Assembly: GCF_945859685.1 (NCBI RefSeq)
Contig: NC_079147.1
Location: forward strand, 53,908,946 to 53,972,945
Direction of reading: 5' to 3'
DNA from: Eupeodes corollae
Lineage: Eukaryota > Arthropoda > Insecta > Diptera > Syrphidae
DNA: 64,000 nt
Positions 22,875 through 34,044 of this stretch are shown here, one piece after another. Each line of letters opens with the position of its first letter. Positions within the stretch are counted from its first letter, which is position 1. The notes beneath the pieces are model-generated. The model was given only the letters and a program-made list of their open reading frames with translations, had not been told where the DNA came from and searched no databases. The position numbers were made by a program, and so were the translations under genes.

Positions 22875-24520
22875 AGGCCAGCTTAATGACCCATTGTGAT
22901 ACCACATGAATCTTGAGGCTTCCTCCTAAGCTCAATGGAACCAGTTTGATTCCCTTACGAAACGTGAGAGGCTGATTATGCAAACATTATTTAGATCGTT
23001 AAAGAAGAGTTCTCCTAGGTAATTCCTGCGTTTTTGAGCTATAGCAGGGCATGCACAGAGAAGATGAAGAACTGTTTCCTCCTTTTCCTTGTCCATACAG
23101 CTTAACCAAAAGTCATTTGAGAATACACCTAGCCACGTGGCGTGCTTTCCTATAAGACAGTGTCCGGTTATGACACTTATTATCGACACGTGGTGTTTGC
23201 CTTCTTCATAGCGTCTTTAATTAGCAACAGTTAACAAGTAGCGATTGGTATGCCATGAAGATGCTCGACAGTTATGGACTGTTATAGAGTTTGTAGAGAC
23301 AGAGACCAGAGATTTGATAGCGGCCTAACTATCTCAGAAGATACTTATATCAGATGTTGATATCAAGTTTTTTTTAAGCCATGACAAGACTTCTTTTATA
23401 GCCAAAAGTTCCCCCAGGAACGCGCTACAATGATTGGGAGGGGGGAATGAGAGACTTAATTTCATTTGTTCAGAAAACACACCTTCACCAACCCCTTCTT
23501 CTATATAAAAATGGATTGACTCGTCTTCCAGGAATGCCTCATCCTCCCAAAAAGATCTGGAAGGTATAGGCATCTGCATTTTTCTGTGGAATTGTATTGG
23601 GGGATGGTGTAGTCTGTGTGCCTTTGAATTGATTCTAAATACCTAAGAATTACGGAGTGGCCAATGTTGTTGTTAGTCAAAATGCTTAAAAAGCAACCCG
23701 AGAGCTTAACCTGTACCAGCTGCCAACAATCAGCCAATATTTTGCAATTATCATCGCTCCTGTCAACGACTGCAACCACAACTTTGCTCTTCGTGACTTA
23801 GTTGAAACTGGCTTATTTCCTGATGGGATTGAGGAGAGTGCTAATGTTGTGCACACGAGGTTGTGTTGGTGTCGATATGGCGACCTCAAGTGACCGTTTT
23901 CTTTTAGACGTGAAGTATTTCCCGGTCCTTACTGCAGCATGAACACTGTTTGCCTATTCAATTAGAGTGGTTTGCTGTCCTTCCAGCCTCAAATGATTCA
24001 CCAGAGGCTTTCAGGTTTCTCGCAGCTTCCCGCCTTTGTTTATATAGGCTTTTAGAGGATTTCTCCTTTCCGTTTCTGGATATACTCTCAGTAGAGCCAT
24101 TCTTCACAACCCTGCCACTATTGGAATTAGGTATCGCTACCTTCCTACTCTCGTTGCTGCCAACAGCAAAAGAGGGTTCATGGATTGCCCCTACTCCCTT
24201 CTCTATGTTGGCCGCAGAAGATACAGCAACAGGCTTTGGCGCCAAACTACTGCCAGGTCTTGAAAATATATCGGTCTCATAATTTTTTTCTATTTTGTTA
24301 TTCATATTTGGTTAAACGAGTTGCGAAGAATGCGAGGTCCGTCTGTCCTGAGATTCGAATTATAAAGATAAAGCAAGTTAATCCGGATACTCCGTTAGAG
24401 ACTGAGCTATTTTTTTAATTGGACCCCAGCCAGGCTAATAATCGGCACTGGTCGTTTAAATCCTTACATCCAGCCCAATAAAGATAAGAGGTGATTAAAT
24501 AGGGAGAGATAGGATAAGGA
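22875..24520 (-). mobile_element. LOA-type LINE, internally deleted copy
   Basis: Both ends match the intact element at 28552-34379: the 3' untranslated region ('cccattgtgataccacatga') at 22890 and the 5' side ('atccggatactccgtta' and 'tcggcac'-type sequence) at 24385-24450. ORF2's C-terminus is readable at 22932-23189 ('GHCLIGKHATWLGVFSNDF', a Cys-rich 'LHLLCACPAI'), RNase H pieces at 23334-23579, and ORF1's N-terminal half at 23958-24305 ('SLYKQRREAARNLKAS'). The whole middle (end of ORF1, endonuclease, RT) is deleted, with the junction near 23685. Frameshifts and stops are present; the 'YTDGS' site of RNase H is lost. Confidence 0.85.
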
Positions 24521-24784
24521 GTCAGTTGATGTTAAGAACATCATTCAGATATGTGAGGAAGTTATTAGGATCGGTAAGTAGCAAACAGAGATATTCAAAG
24601 TCCCAATTAAATAGTTACAACTTTTAAAATGATTTTTTCAGATATTTATTACTAAAGCAGATTTTTCTATGGAAATCCTTATTATTTACATAAATTTAAA
24701 AGACTTAATCAGCAAAGAAACTATGTTGTTGGCGATCGACGGACTTGAGTTCTTGTATTAACTGGTCATTCAAAGCCTTAATAG

Positions 24785-25345
24785 TCAATTACACATATGG
24801 GAAATTCGCGCTGCCCCATAAAAGTTGAAAATAACTTAACAGAACCATTGGATGTCGCTGTCATCCGGGGCACTATCTTTCAGAAGTCTATCCGATTACT
24901 AGCATATGTAGATGACATTGAGATAATCACAAGAAATCAGCGTGATTTCAAAGGAATTGGGGTATAAAGGTGGCAAAAATGGGTCTAACGGTTATTGAGG
25001 CCAAATAAAGTACATGCTGTCATCCAAAAATTACTTACAACACCGACGCCTTAGTCAAAACGTCACTATCGACAGACGTAACTTTGAGGTAGTTAATGCG
25101 ACCTTGTCTACCTAGGCTCCGCTATAAATACTGTACGGGCTGTAAAGTGACGCAGATTGAGCCAGAACTCCAACGACTGAGATGGCTGGGTCACGTAGAG
25201 CGTATAAAAAGCTAATGCTCCTGGACGCAAAGTCTTCGGATCCACTTCCACAGGATAGATAGCTAGGGACCGAGCTAGATGGAGAAGTTTGTTTGGTGTG
25301 ACTCTAGTTCACAAAGAACTGTAGTGCCACCTTAAGTAAAGTAAT
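24785..25345 (+). mobile_element. RTE-like LINE fragment 3
   Basis: Degenerate but collinear with the RTE-like family: 'MGNSRCPIKVENNLTEPLDV' (24800), a YADD-region trace changed to YVDD ('AYVDDIEIITRNQRDFKG', 24900), 'SSKNYLQHRRLSQNVTID', 'LRWLGHVERI' (25180), and the family's 3' end 'gtagtgccaccttaagtaaa' at 25320-25340. Several deletions and stops are present. Confidence 0.8.
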
Positions 25346-25349
25346 TAAG

Positions 25350-27556
25350 CTATGCAATTTCTTAATTCAAAATACCGTGTTAAATCGGCTGTGGAATGCC
25401 TACTCTTGACGAGAATATTCAACAAAACCTGGGTTTTGTTCAACATTACAATCTTTAAGCAGCAATAATTCTGAGTTGTTTTAGAACAACACATATATGT
25501 AGTTTCGATTCTCTACATCACAAATTTTCCCAACAGCTGAGATTTTCCAGCAGTTTCACTATCACCGACCGAAAAGTTACTTCAGTTTTGAAAATTGATT
25601 CGACTAGTTTCAATGTATTGTTAAAGCGTTTCTCGATCAATTTTTAGTAGAAGTGTAAAGTAAGAACTACAAATATCAAAAGATAGTGGCTTTAAATTTG
25701 AAATTATTGGTTAAACCTTTTATAGAAAAACTCTTTACATGTAAATTTGTGTAGGGTGTATTGAAATGACGAACAACTGACGATTACATTCTCTTAGATG
25801 TTTTTATTCTTCTCAATTTTAAAATGGCTTTTATGTTCAATCAATAAACCTTCCTGATGCGCAACTCACAGGGTTTAGGTAATTACAAACATAAGTATAG
25901 AATATAAAAGAAATTAACAACACAACCGAATCACATCAATAGATCTTTGACCTTTTGCGCAGATATTTTTCCTCAATATAGTGACGCACTCCCTATCGCT
26001 TATTCACTTCTTACCACCAACAGCAGCAGCCATAACAAAACCAACGATACTGCACAAGGAAACAAAGAATAAATAATATCGTTAAGAGCAATTAATAAAT
26101 CGGTCCATCTGACACCTTTTAAAAAGTCGTCAACGATCCCAACAACAGCCCCGAACTCTGTCCCTTGCATCGCCATTCCAGCCCGCTATTCCGTAATACG
26201 ACTTATCAGACAGGGTTGGTTCAGAGATTCTAAATTTAAATAATTATTTCCAGTTACTGCATAAAAATAACCAATGTGTCGTCGTCGTCGCTGTCGTTGT
26301 CTGACGCTTTGACGTTGTGACGTATCATTTGTCTGGCAAACGAGATGATCACGCCAGAGAGAAGCGCGAGAGTGATAATAAGCTCAAGGAAGCTTACAGT
26401 GTTTTTGTAAACTTATAGAACTCAGCTAATTCACTTGAGCACATGCTCACCATATTTTAAAATCGATCCCTTTTAACTTCAAGGCACCTATACGGTCTTA
26501 TTTATATTCCATTAAGATCACCCCATTCGTCATCATCGACAAATCGAGTTCAGAAATCGCGCCGCGGAGGCGGCTTTCTCAAGTTGAGGTATCAGAAACT
26601 TTATGAGTGCGCCACCACCACCGCTGTCGCTGTCGGTGCCATTGTCAGTGATTAACTGGGTAATTAATTGATCTAAATGAATTTGTTAATTCGTTATAAT
26701 TACATTGTAAATTTAACTGGACTGCTCCCCGCGCAACCTGATGCGGTAGCAAGCGTGTAGAATGAGTGAAAGTTATAATAATAATTGAATTTTGTTTATA
26801 AAATTAACTCGATATCGACTTTGAATGTTCTTTTATATTTTATTACCTTGTTTGAAAAAATAACATTAAAATAAAATAACAAATTGGCAATTGGCCAACA
26901 GGTTGTTTGTTATACAGTAGTGGCTTAATGTAAAATGTTAAAATGTTAAAGGTATTGCGATGGAGGTTCGGTGCGGTTGTTCTTATCTTCAGTTGAATAA
27001 AGTACACCTCCATATACTTTATTCATGGAAAGGTTGCGCATAAGCAATTAGGATGCAGATTCTTCTACATTGTTGCAAAGTAATAATTAAGTCTGAAGTA
27101 ATAAAGAAACGTAACAAATTCTTCATAGTGACATTTTGAAATATCAAAATATGATGTAAGTAGCGCTGGGTGATGTGAAATAGACACTTGTTGCTGTTTT
27201 GTGATAAAGACTTTAGAAAAAGAACTTCTTTTAAAGTCTTATGCGAAGGTTTCTGTGAAGAACCTATTCAACAAAGTGAAGTAACGTATTCATTTGAATT
27301 TAAAAACTGAGCTATTTGAGCAAAGGTTATGAAATATGATTAGCATTGACACAAACCATAGGGAGAATAGTTGAAGAGTAACCAAGCGGTTACTAGAGAA
27401 AACAGTATAGTTGGTTCATGCATTTGCTTATCTTATGCACACAAATTGTAGACTTTCCACTGCGTGGCCTTAGGACGTGCATAGGTTTCGTGATACAGCT
27501 GGAAATATTAAGTTTCTATTAACGTTGCGTGAGTATGCAAAATTTGACTTCATCGC
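25350..27556. other. Non-coding; GC-rich candidate regulatory block at 26.0-26.8 kb
   Basis: Most of this is AT-rich, but about 26000-26800 is compositionally distinct: GTCGTCGTC-type runs near 26280, 'gcgccgcggaggcgg' near 26560, a 'ccaccaccaccgctgtcgctg' stretch, and homeodomain-like TAATTAATTGATC near 26660. No ORF or splice pattern gives a recognisable protein. The resemblance in character to the block at 8.9-10.0 kb is a point of interest, not evidence of homology. Confidence 0.35.
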
Positions 27557-27559
27557 TAA

Positions 27560-27839
27560 AGCCTAGTACATACTTCCACGTGAAGTGAACGTTCGCCAGT
27601 GGAGAAAGTGAACTTTTGACATTGCTCACTGGTACACACTTGTGAGTACACGTTGTGAACATGCGGAAACCAAATGTCAAAGCTTCACCAACAGTTCCAG
27701 TACATTTTGCACGTGAATTGCCCGTGAACAAAAACTCTCCACTTTGTTCTCCACTCAGCTTCACGAGCAAGTTCACGGGTGAACCAAAAACTGAAATTTG
27801 TATGGGTTCACGAGATGGTTCACAAGTATGTACTAGGCT
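27560..27839 (+). mobile_element. MITE copy A (TAA target duplication)
   Basis: The terminal inverted repeat AGCCTAGTACATACTT faces AAGTATGTACTAGGCT at the other end. The flanking bases are TAA on both sides (27557-27559 and 27840-27842), the duplication size and sequence typical of PIF/Harbinger-type (Tourist-like) MITEs. The 280-bp interior is rich in GTGAAC and its complement and encodes no transposase. Copy B lies 123 bp away in opposite orientation. Confidence 0.8.
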
Positions 27840-27962
27840 TAAAAGTGGAAATAATCGGGATCAAATTGAACATACAATGCGGTTCACATGGTTAGACACA
27901 TCATATTTCTCTGAATGAAATTTAATTTGTCCGTTTTTTTTTTTTGATGAACTACCAACTAA

Positions 27963-28271
27963 AGCCTAGTACATACTTGTGAACCATCTCGTGAACCCAT
28001 ACAAATTTCAGTTTTTGGTTCACCCGTGAACTTGCTCGTGAAGCTGAGTGGAGAACAAAGTGGAGAGTTTTCGTTCACGGGCAATTCACGTGCAAAATGT
28101 ACGGGAACTGTTGGTGAAGCTTTGACATTTGGATTTATGTCTTCATTAGAGTGTTTTTGAAACGTCAAATGTTCACAACGTGTACTCACAAGTGTGTACC
28201 AGTGAGCAATGTCAAAAGTTCACTTTCTCCACTGGCGAACGTTCACTTCACGAGGAAGTATGTACTAGGCT
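27963..28271 (-). mobile_element. MITE copy B (inverted relative to A)
   Basis: The same terminal inverted repeats and TAA flanks (27960-27962 and 28272-28274) are present. The interior is nearly the reverse complement of copy A except for an extra stretch of roughly 30 bp near 28130-28165. The high similarity indicates recent movement or local duplication. A transcript across both copies could fold into a stem of about 280 bp. Confidence 0.8.
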
Positions 28272-28539
28272 TAAAAGGTAATTAAATTCTCCTCGAAAAA
28301 AAAAAAACTAAATTCAAGATTAACGAGACGAACTGAATGGTTGTTTCGATCTCTTTCTCCTGACTTATGCTAAAAAAGCTCAAATAAATCGGTTCGCTTG
28401 GTTAGACGCATGAATTATTTCAGTTAGTTTCTTAATGCTGGGTAATGCAAATTTAATTTTATTAAATGAGCGTACGTAATAAAAGTTTTTCCAAGTGTTG
28501 AAAGTGATATAGGAATAATAGGAAAAATTGAGGCCCACT

Positions 28540-28551
28540 ACACCGAAGGGT
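28540..28551 (+). repeat. Target duplication, left copy (LOA LINE)
   Basis: ACACCGAAGGGT is identical to 34380-34391 and flanks the LOA element precisely. Confidence 0.9.
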
Positions 28552-28655
28552 TAGGTTAGGGTTAGGTTAACGTGGCTGCGGATTTATAATCCACACACTT
28601 AGGCCAAGAGAAAGGCCCATTGTGATACCACATGAATCTAGAGAATTACTTCTAA

Positions 28656-31600
28656 CTAGTAGAACCATTTTGAGCTTTTTATAAAGCGAAGAAGATATTT
28701 AATATCCTTTTTAGCTAGTTCGCTGGGATTATCAAAAGAGTAGTCCCCCAGATGAAGTTTGCGCTTGAGTGAAAGAGCAGGGCAGGTGCATAAGAGATGA
28801 GAGATTGTTTCCTCTTCTTCTTCGTCCATGCAGCTCCTACAGAAGTCATTTGAGGCTACGCCTAGTCGTATTGCGTGTCTGCCTATAAGACAGTGTCCTG
28901 TAAGGACACCTATTAGGGAGCTAATATGAAGTCTGCTTTGAGATAACAAGTCTTTAGAGCGCTTTAGGTCCAGTGAAGGCCATATGAGTTTTGTGGCTGC
29001 GCATGTTGGTAAGTTGTGCCACCTAGAATTTGCTATCGCAAAAGCTGTTTCTTTTAGCATAAGTTTACATGTAGCTATCGGTATACCTATCTTCTCCCTT
29101 TCAGGTGAAATAGGTTTGACGGTTCCATTTTTAGCGAGTTCATCGGCTCTACAATTACCTGTGATGTCTCTGTGGCCCGGCACCCAACAGAGGTGAATGT
29201 TAAATTGCTGCGCCATCTCCATAAGAGACGATCGACAATCGAGGGCCGTCAAAGATTTGGTCGAGACACCGTCAAGGGATTTGATAGCAGCTTGACTGTC
29301 AGAGAAGATGCGGATATCAGAAGTTGATATCACGTTTTCTCTTAGCCAGGAGAGAACCTCTTTGATCGCCAAAATTTCCGCTTGAAAAACGCTACAATGA
29401 TTAGGGAGGCGGAATGAGATGCTTAGATTAAGCTTTTCCGAGTACACGCCACCACCAACTCCCTCATTTGTCTTAGATCCATCTGTATAAAAATGAATAC
29501 TTTTGTTATCCAGGAGTTTTTTGTCTTCCCATTCATCTCTGGATGGAATGGATATCTGGAAGTTTTTTCCAAATAGGGGTTTAGGTATAGTGTAGTCTAT
29601 GTACTTTGGTATAGAACCAAAGAGGTTCAAAATGATAGAGTGTCCCACATTGTTGTTGGTCCATTGAGATGAGGCGTCGATTCTTATCGCTGTACTCGCT
29701 GCCACTTGTTTACTGAAGATGTCGAGGGGTGTCAGATGGAGGAGAGTGTCTAACGCTGCTGAGGGTGTGGTTCTCAATGCCCCGCTTATGCAGAGACATG
29801 CAGTGCGCTGAACTCTGCTGAGTATGTCGCAGTATGTGACTTTCTCCAGTGCAGTCCACCATACTGCAACCCCGTACATAAGTATTGGTCGGATGACCGA
29901 TGTGTATAGCCAGTAGGTTATGCGAGGTTGAAAACCCCATTTGCTTCCTATAGCTTTCTTGCAAAGGAAAAGAGCTACTGTAGCTTTTTTAACTCTTTCC
30001 TGTATATTGGATTTCCAACTTAATTTTTTGTCCAATATCAGACCAAGGTATTTGGCTTCATTGGTAAAAATTAGTGGTATACCTTTTATCGAAGGAGGTA
30101 CAATTACTGGGATCTTGTATTTCCGTGTGAAAAGGACGAGGTCTGTTTTTTGAGGATTAATACTAAGTCCGCAGTTATCAGCCCATCTAGTGAGCATATT
30201 GAGTGCATTTTGGAGGAGGTCTCTCAGTGTATTAGGATGTTCCCCTGTGACAGCGATAGCAACATCATCGGCATACGCAACCACTCTGTAGCCATCCCTC
30301 TCAAGGGATATTAGTAGTTGGTTAACCACTATGTTCCACAGGAGAGGGGACAGAACACCTCCTTGCGGAGTGCCTCTACTGACAGACCTTTTTGTGCAAA
30401 AATCTCCCAAACTGGAGTTGATGATCCTGCTTTTTAGCATTAGATTAATCAACTCACAGATTGAGTATTCGACGTTTAAGGTCGTCATAGCAGAAGTGAT
30501 AGCAGATGTGTCAACGTTGTTGAAAGCGCCCTCAATATCCAAGAAGGCCACCATAGTGTATTCCTTTTTATCTAGGGAGTATTCGATAGTTCTTACCAGA
30601 GTGTGCAAGGCTGTTTCTACCGATTTCCCTTTGCAGTAAGCATGCTGAGACATTGATAGTCTCTTCTCAATGTTGTTACGTATATGGATATCGATCAATC
30701 GTTCCAGAGTTTTGAGAATGAAAGATGATAGGCTAATAGGTCTTAGGTCCTTAGGGTTGACATGAGAGCATTTTCCCGCCTTGGGAATGAAAACTACCTT
30801 TACATCTCTCCAGCGCCGAGGTATATAGACCAGATCTATACAACTTTTAAAGATCATCTCAATGATGGGCGAAGTTATATCAATGGTATATTGTAGCTCA
30901 GCTGGTATGATTTGATCTGGACCTGGAGATTTGTAAGGTTTGAAACTATTCAGAGCCCATGTCAATTTTTCTTTTGTAACCAGACCTTGAGGAAAAATTA
31001 AGTTAATACCCGGCCCAGGACTGTATGTTGTATTAACGGATTGGGAGCTATCTGGGAAGTGGGTGTCTAGTAGCAGGTTTAGCGTTTCTTCGCAAGAGTT
31101 AGTCCATGTACCATCTGATTTTTTAAGACAACTAGGCATGGTTGGACTTGTGGAGAGAATCTTCCTTATCCTTGATGCCTCCGCGGATTCTTCTATTGAG
31201 TTACAGAAGGATCTCCATGAGGATCTTTTGGCTATTCTCAATTCTAGTTTATACTTTTTGAGAGATTCTTTATAGGAATCCCAATCTTGGGGATGTCTAG
31301 TCTTTTTCGCTTGATTGAAAAGCCTTCTACAACCTCTCCTGAGTATATCTAGTTCAGCAGCCCACCAATATGGTTTCTTCTTTCCTCGCACTGTTGTGAG
31401 GGGGCAGGCAGTTTCCATGGCTTTATTGAGGGCTGCTGTAAGTTCATCGACCTTTTGATCGAGTTCAGGAGCGCACAAGGGCGGATCCGAAAGTTCTGGT
31501 TTAATTAGATTTTTCAAAGTCGCCCTATATTTTGGCCAATCTGTTTTCCTATAGTTTCGGAATTGGATCGGTTTTGGGGTCTCTTCAATAAGTGAGAATT

Positions 31601-32246
31601 GGATGTATCTATGGTCGGAGAACGAGTTCTCCTTTGATACTCTCCAATTCAATATTTTATTTGAGAGATTTAACGAGACAAGAGTTAGATCTAAAACTTC
31701 TTGTCGATTTTTTGTGACGAAGGTTGGTTCACTACCTACATTACTTACTACCAGATTACTTGTTAGAATATAATCAAAAAGAGACTCACCTCTGTTATTT
31801 ATATCGGTACTACCCCATGTAGTATGGTGCGCATTGGCATCACAACCGATAATTAGGTTTGTTTTCTGTCTTGTTGATTCAGCGACCGTCTTCTCAAGAA
31901 TGGTACCAGGCAGTGGACCCTGGTGGTCGTGGCCCAAATATGCTGATACCAGCCAGTAGGTATGGTTGTCTATTACCATACTGGCTGTGGTGACGTCTTT
32001 ATCACTGAAATGGGGGAGTAAAAATACATTTAGATTACGTTTTACTAGTATGCAGGACCTTGGGTTACCTTTTCCTGTTACATATAGTATGTAGTAGCCA
32101 GGAGTTCTCAATCCTCGAACTAGGGATTTCACAATCCAAGGTTCTTGGATGAGAACGACATCTTCTCCAGTTTTTGTCAGGCGGAGAAGAAGGGAGGCCG
32201 AAGCCGTTTTAGAGTGTTGGAGGTTAATCTGTAGTATTTGCAGCAT
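28656..32246 (-). CDS. LOA LINE ORF2: endonuclease-RT-RNase H
   Basis: The 1196-residue product nicks target DNA, reverse transcribes the element RNA and carries an RNase H domain. Approximate layout: APE-like endonuclease 1-220 ('VLIQEPW', 'LIIGCDANAHHTTWGS', 'FSDHRYIQF'); reverse transcriptase about 420-740 ('FLDIEGAFNNV', 'RGTPQGGVLSPLLWN', 'VVAYADDVAIAV' near 655); RNase H about 915-1045 ('FYTDGSKTNEG', 'AEILAIKEVL', 'FSDSQAAIKSL', 'HLCWVPGHRDITGNCRADEL'); and a Cys/His cluster near 1137-1160 ('CRSCMDEEEEE', 'HLLCTCPAL'). All catalytic motifs look intact. I start at the ATG at 32246 because the upstream codon at 32270 is TTG. The start overlaps the end of ORF1 by 23 nt in another frame, suggesting coupled reinitiation. 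Confidence 0.93.
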   Translation of the reverse strand: MLQILQINLQHSKTASASLLLRLTKTGEDVVLIQEPWIVKSLVRGLRTPGYYILYVTGKGNPRSCILVKRNLNVFLLPHFSDKDVTTASMVIDNHTYWLVSAYLGHDHQGPLPGTILEKTVAESTRQKTNLIIGCDANAHHTTWGSTDINNRGESLFDYILTSNLVVSNVGSEPTFVTKNRQEVLDLTLVSLNLSNKILNWRVSKENSFSDHRYIQFSLIEETPKPIQFRNYRKTDWPKYRATLKNLIKPELSDPPLCAPELDQKVDELTAALNKAMETACPLTTVRGKKKPYWWAAELDILRRGCRRLFNQAKKTRHPQDWDSYKESLKKYKLELRIAKRSSWRSFCNSIEESAEASRIRKILSTSPTMPSCLKKSDGTWTNSCEETLNLLLDTHFPDSSQSVNTTYSPGPGINLIFPQGLVTKEKLTWALNSFKPYKSPGPDQIIPAELQYTIDITSPIIEMIFKSCIDLVYIPRRWRDVKVVFIPKAGKCSHVNPKDLRPISLSSFILKTLERLIDIHIRNNIEKRLSMSQHAYCKGKSVETALHTLVRTIEYSLDKKEYTMVAFLDIEGAFNNVDTSAITSAMTTLNVEYSICELINLMLKSRIINSSLGDFCTKRSVSRGTPQGGVLSPLLWNIVVNQLLISLERDGYRVVAYADDVAIAVTGEHPNTLRDLLQNALNMLTRWADNCGLSINPQKTDLVLFTRKYKIPVIVPPSIKGIPLIFTNEAKYLGLILDKKLSWKSNIQERVKKATVALFLCKKAIGSKWGFQPRITYWLYTSVIRPILMYGVAVWWTALEKVTYCDILSRVQRTACLCISGALRTTPSAALDTLLHLTPLDIFSKQVAASTAIRIDASSQWTNNNVGHSIILNLFGSIPKYIDYTIPKPLFGKNFQISIPSRDEWEDKKLLDNKSIHFYTDGSKTNEGVGGGVYSEKLNLSISFRLPNHCSVFQAEILAIKEVLSWLRENVISTSDIRIFSDSQAAIKSLDGVSTKSLTALDCRSSLMEMAQQFNIHLCWVPGHRDITGNCRADELAKNGTVKPISPEREKIGIPIATCKLMLKETAFAIANSRWHNLPTCAATKLIWPSLDLKRSKDLLSQSRLHISSLIGVLTGHCLIGRHAIRLGVASNDFCRSCMDEEEEETISHLLCTCPALSLKRKLHLGDYSFDNPSELAKKDIKYLLRFIKSSKWFY

Positions 32247-34044
32247 TTTGGCTACAAATAGGCAGATCAACCTCCACCACTGTTAAATCCAGCTCATCCA
32301 GATCAGACGAAGAGGAATCTAATAGTTCATCTTCTTCCTCACTGGGAAGAGCTTTGTCGATTGAGTCGTCGGTCTCCATTAGGGATAAACCTTTGACGTT
32401 TTTGGGAGAAGACTGTGCTGCGACAGAAGAGGGGCCCGCCACATTTTTATCCACATCCAAGAATGGGAGGGTGATAATAGCACTGGGACCCACCACGTCT
32501 TGCTGCACAGCTTCGGAAGAAGACTGTACTGCGACAGAAGAGGGCCCAGGTAGATCATCAACAACATCCAAGGATGGGAAGGTGATAGCAGCAATGGGAC
32601 TTACTACGTCTTGCGACACAGCCTTCGAAGGAGGTTGTGGAGGCTCGCATGAAGCGTCTGCCTCATCTTTTTTATATACGCGGAGCGTGACTGACTCGAA
32701 ACCGTATCTTATCACGCCCTTATCTCGCGCCAGAGAAGCCACAGAGTCTTTATTGATTACGATAATCGCACTTCTATAAAGACCCTTTGGCTCCTCCAGT
32801 TTCGCGATCTTCCAGTCGTGACAAGGGAGGTTCGGGTTGCTGATCCTGATCATTGCGCTAATGTCATCTGGACAAGAGGGTTCTATCGGGATCCATGCGC
32901 GAGCTCTCGGCCTGCAAGGAATATCTTCCTTTGCAACGACCTCGAGTTTTGCGCCTGGCCAGACTTCGCCCAGCATGCCGACAGCAAGCGTATATAGATC
33001 GCGCGACCTCTGATCGTTACAAGCGATGAGTTTGACATGACCTTGATGCCAACCCCAATCGCTTGTTACTGGTGGTGGACCCGGATGCTCTCTCATGACT
33101 TTGAGAAAGCCAGCCGAGAGCCCCAGTTTCACCATCTGCCAACGGTCAGAAGTAATCGTGCCATCAATATTGCTCCTATCAATGACCGCTACTATGATCT
33201 TTTTAGGCTCTTTGAGTACATCACTGAAAGGTTTAGTGAGTGGTACTCTGGCCATGTTAGGAGTGCTGGTGTTTTGCACTTTGGGCTTTTTAGGGACGGG
33301 AGTGGGCTCCTCCAAAGATCTTTGTCGTTTTGACGTGGAGTCATGGTGACTGGTTTTATCCAGAATGGATTTAGCCCACTCCTGCCTCTTGCTAAGGATG
33401 GGATTACTTCCATCCCCCAGTGATGAATCAGAGGATTTTAGAATCCTCATCGCATAGCGCCGTTGTTTATAGGAGCTCCTAGGAGCATTCTGGAGAGGTT
33501 TACTCTCTTTGGTAGTGGAAGGATCATTTTTCACGAACTTTCCACTACCGACTTGAGAAAGAGTTTTAGTCGTTGATACATCCTTTGCCATACCGGAAAA
33601 AGGGCAGTGACTTGGCACAAGCCCTTTTCCGGTGTCAGGCACAGGAGTAACGACAGCCGACGTTGCCGCCGAACTGCCGCCCGGTGTGGATAGAACCTGT
33701 ACTGCACACGAAGAAGGGCAGTGACTAGGCACAATCCCTTCTCCGATGTTAGGCACAGGTGCAACGACAGCCAACGTTGCCGCCGAACTGCCGCCCGGTG
33801 TAGCTGGAGTACCGGCACCGGTTTGACGATTTTGTTTTGGGTTTGTTTTTTGTTTTTGTTTTAGTTTTTGTTTTAGTTTGTACATTTGGATTCCCACGAG
33901 TAGGCGAAGTAAAAGGGGGGTCCATCTGTGCAGAGATTCGCTTACACAGATAAGGCTAGCTAATCCGGAGGTCGCCTGGTATCCGGATACTCCGTTATCG
34001 ACTGAGCTATTTTTAGAAATTGGGCCCTCAGCCTGGCTGATCAT
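32224..34044 (-). CDS. LOA LINE ORF1: DUF4780-type protein
   Basis: The predicted product is 606 residues from the ATG at 34044 (the codon two upstream is GTG). LINE ORF1 proteins bind the element RNA and form the ribonucleoprotein particle. The first 260 residues are low-complexity, with lysine/glutamine repeats, Pro/Thr/Ala-rich segments and a duplicated stretch around 'TPGGSSAAT'. The middle (about 275-455) matches the DUF4780 domain found in ORF1 of LOA elements ('IIVAVIDRSN', 'DRWQMVKLGL', 'ARAWIPIEPS', 'LPCHDWKIAKLEEPKGLYRS'). The C-terminal part has two near-repeats ('GPSSVAVQSSSEAVQQDVV' and a similar unit) and an acidic, Ser/Asp-rich end. I see no CCHC zinc knuckle. Confidence 0.88.
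   Translation of the reverse strand: MISQAEGPISKNSSVDNGVSGYQATSGLASLICVSESLHRWTPLLLRLLVGIQMYKLKQKLKQKQKTNPKQNRQTGAGTPATPGGSSAATLAVVAPVPNIGEGIVPSHCPSSCAVQVLSTPGGSSAATSAVVTPVPDTGKGLVPSHCPFSGMAKDVSTTKTLSQVGSGKFVKNDPSTTKESKPLQNAPRSSYKQRRYAMRILKSSDSSLGDGSNPILSKRQEWAKSILDKTSHHDSTSKRQRSLEEPTPVPKKPKVQNTSTPNMARVPLTKPFSDVLKEPKKIIVAVIDRSNIDGTITSDRWQMVKLGLSAGFLKVMREHPGPPPVTSDWGWHQGHVKLIACNDQRSRDLYTLAVGMLGEVWPGAKLEVVAKEDIPCRPRARAWIPIEPSCPDDISAMIRISNPNLPCHDWKIAKLEEPKGLYRSAIIVINKDSVASLARDKGVIRYGFESVTLRVYKKDEADASCEPPQPPSKAVSQDVVSPIAAITFPSLDVVDDLPGPSSVAVQSSSEAVQQDVVGPSAIITLPFLDVDKNVAGPSSVAAQSSPKNVKGLSLMETDDSIDKALPSEEEDELLDSSSSDLDELDLTVVEVDLPICSQNAANTTD

Noticed and set aside
28551..28572. TTAGG/TTAGGG-like run as an interstitial telomere
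   Set aside because: It sits exactly between a target duplication and the LINE 3' untranslated region, so it is the element's tail, not a remnant of a chromosome end.
32354..32779. 141-codon plus-strand ORF and other long plus-strand ORFs across 28.9-34.1 kb
   Set aside because: They are antisense shadows of the LOA ORF1 and ORF2.
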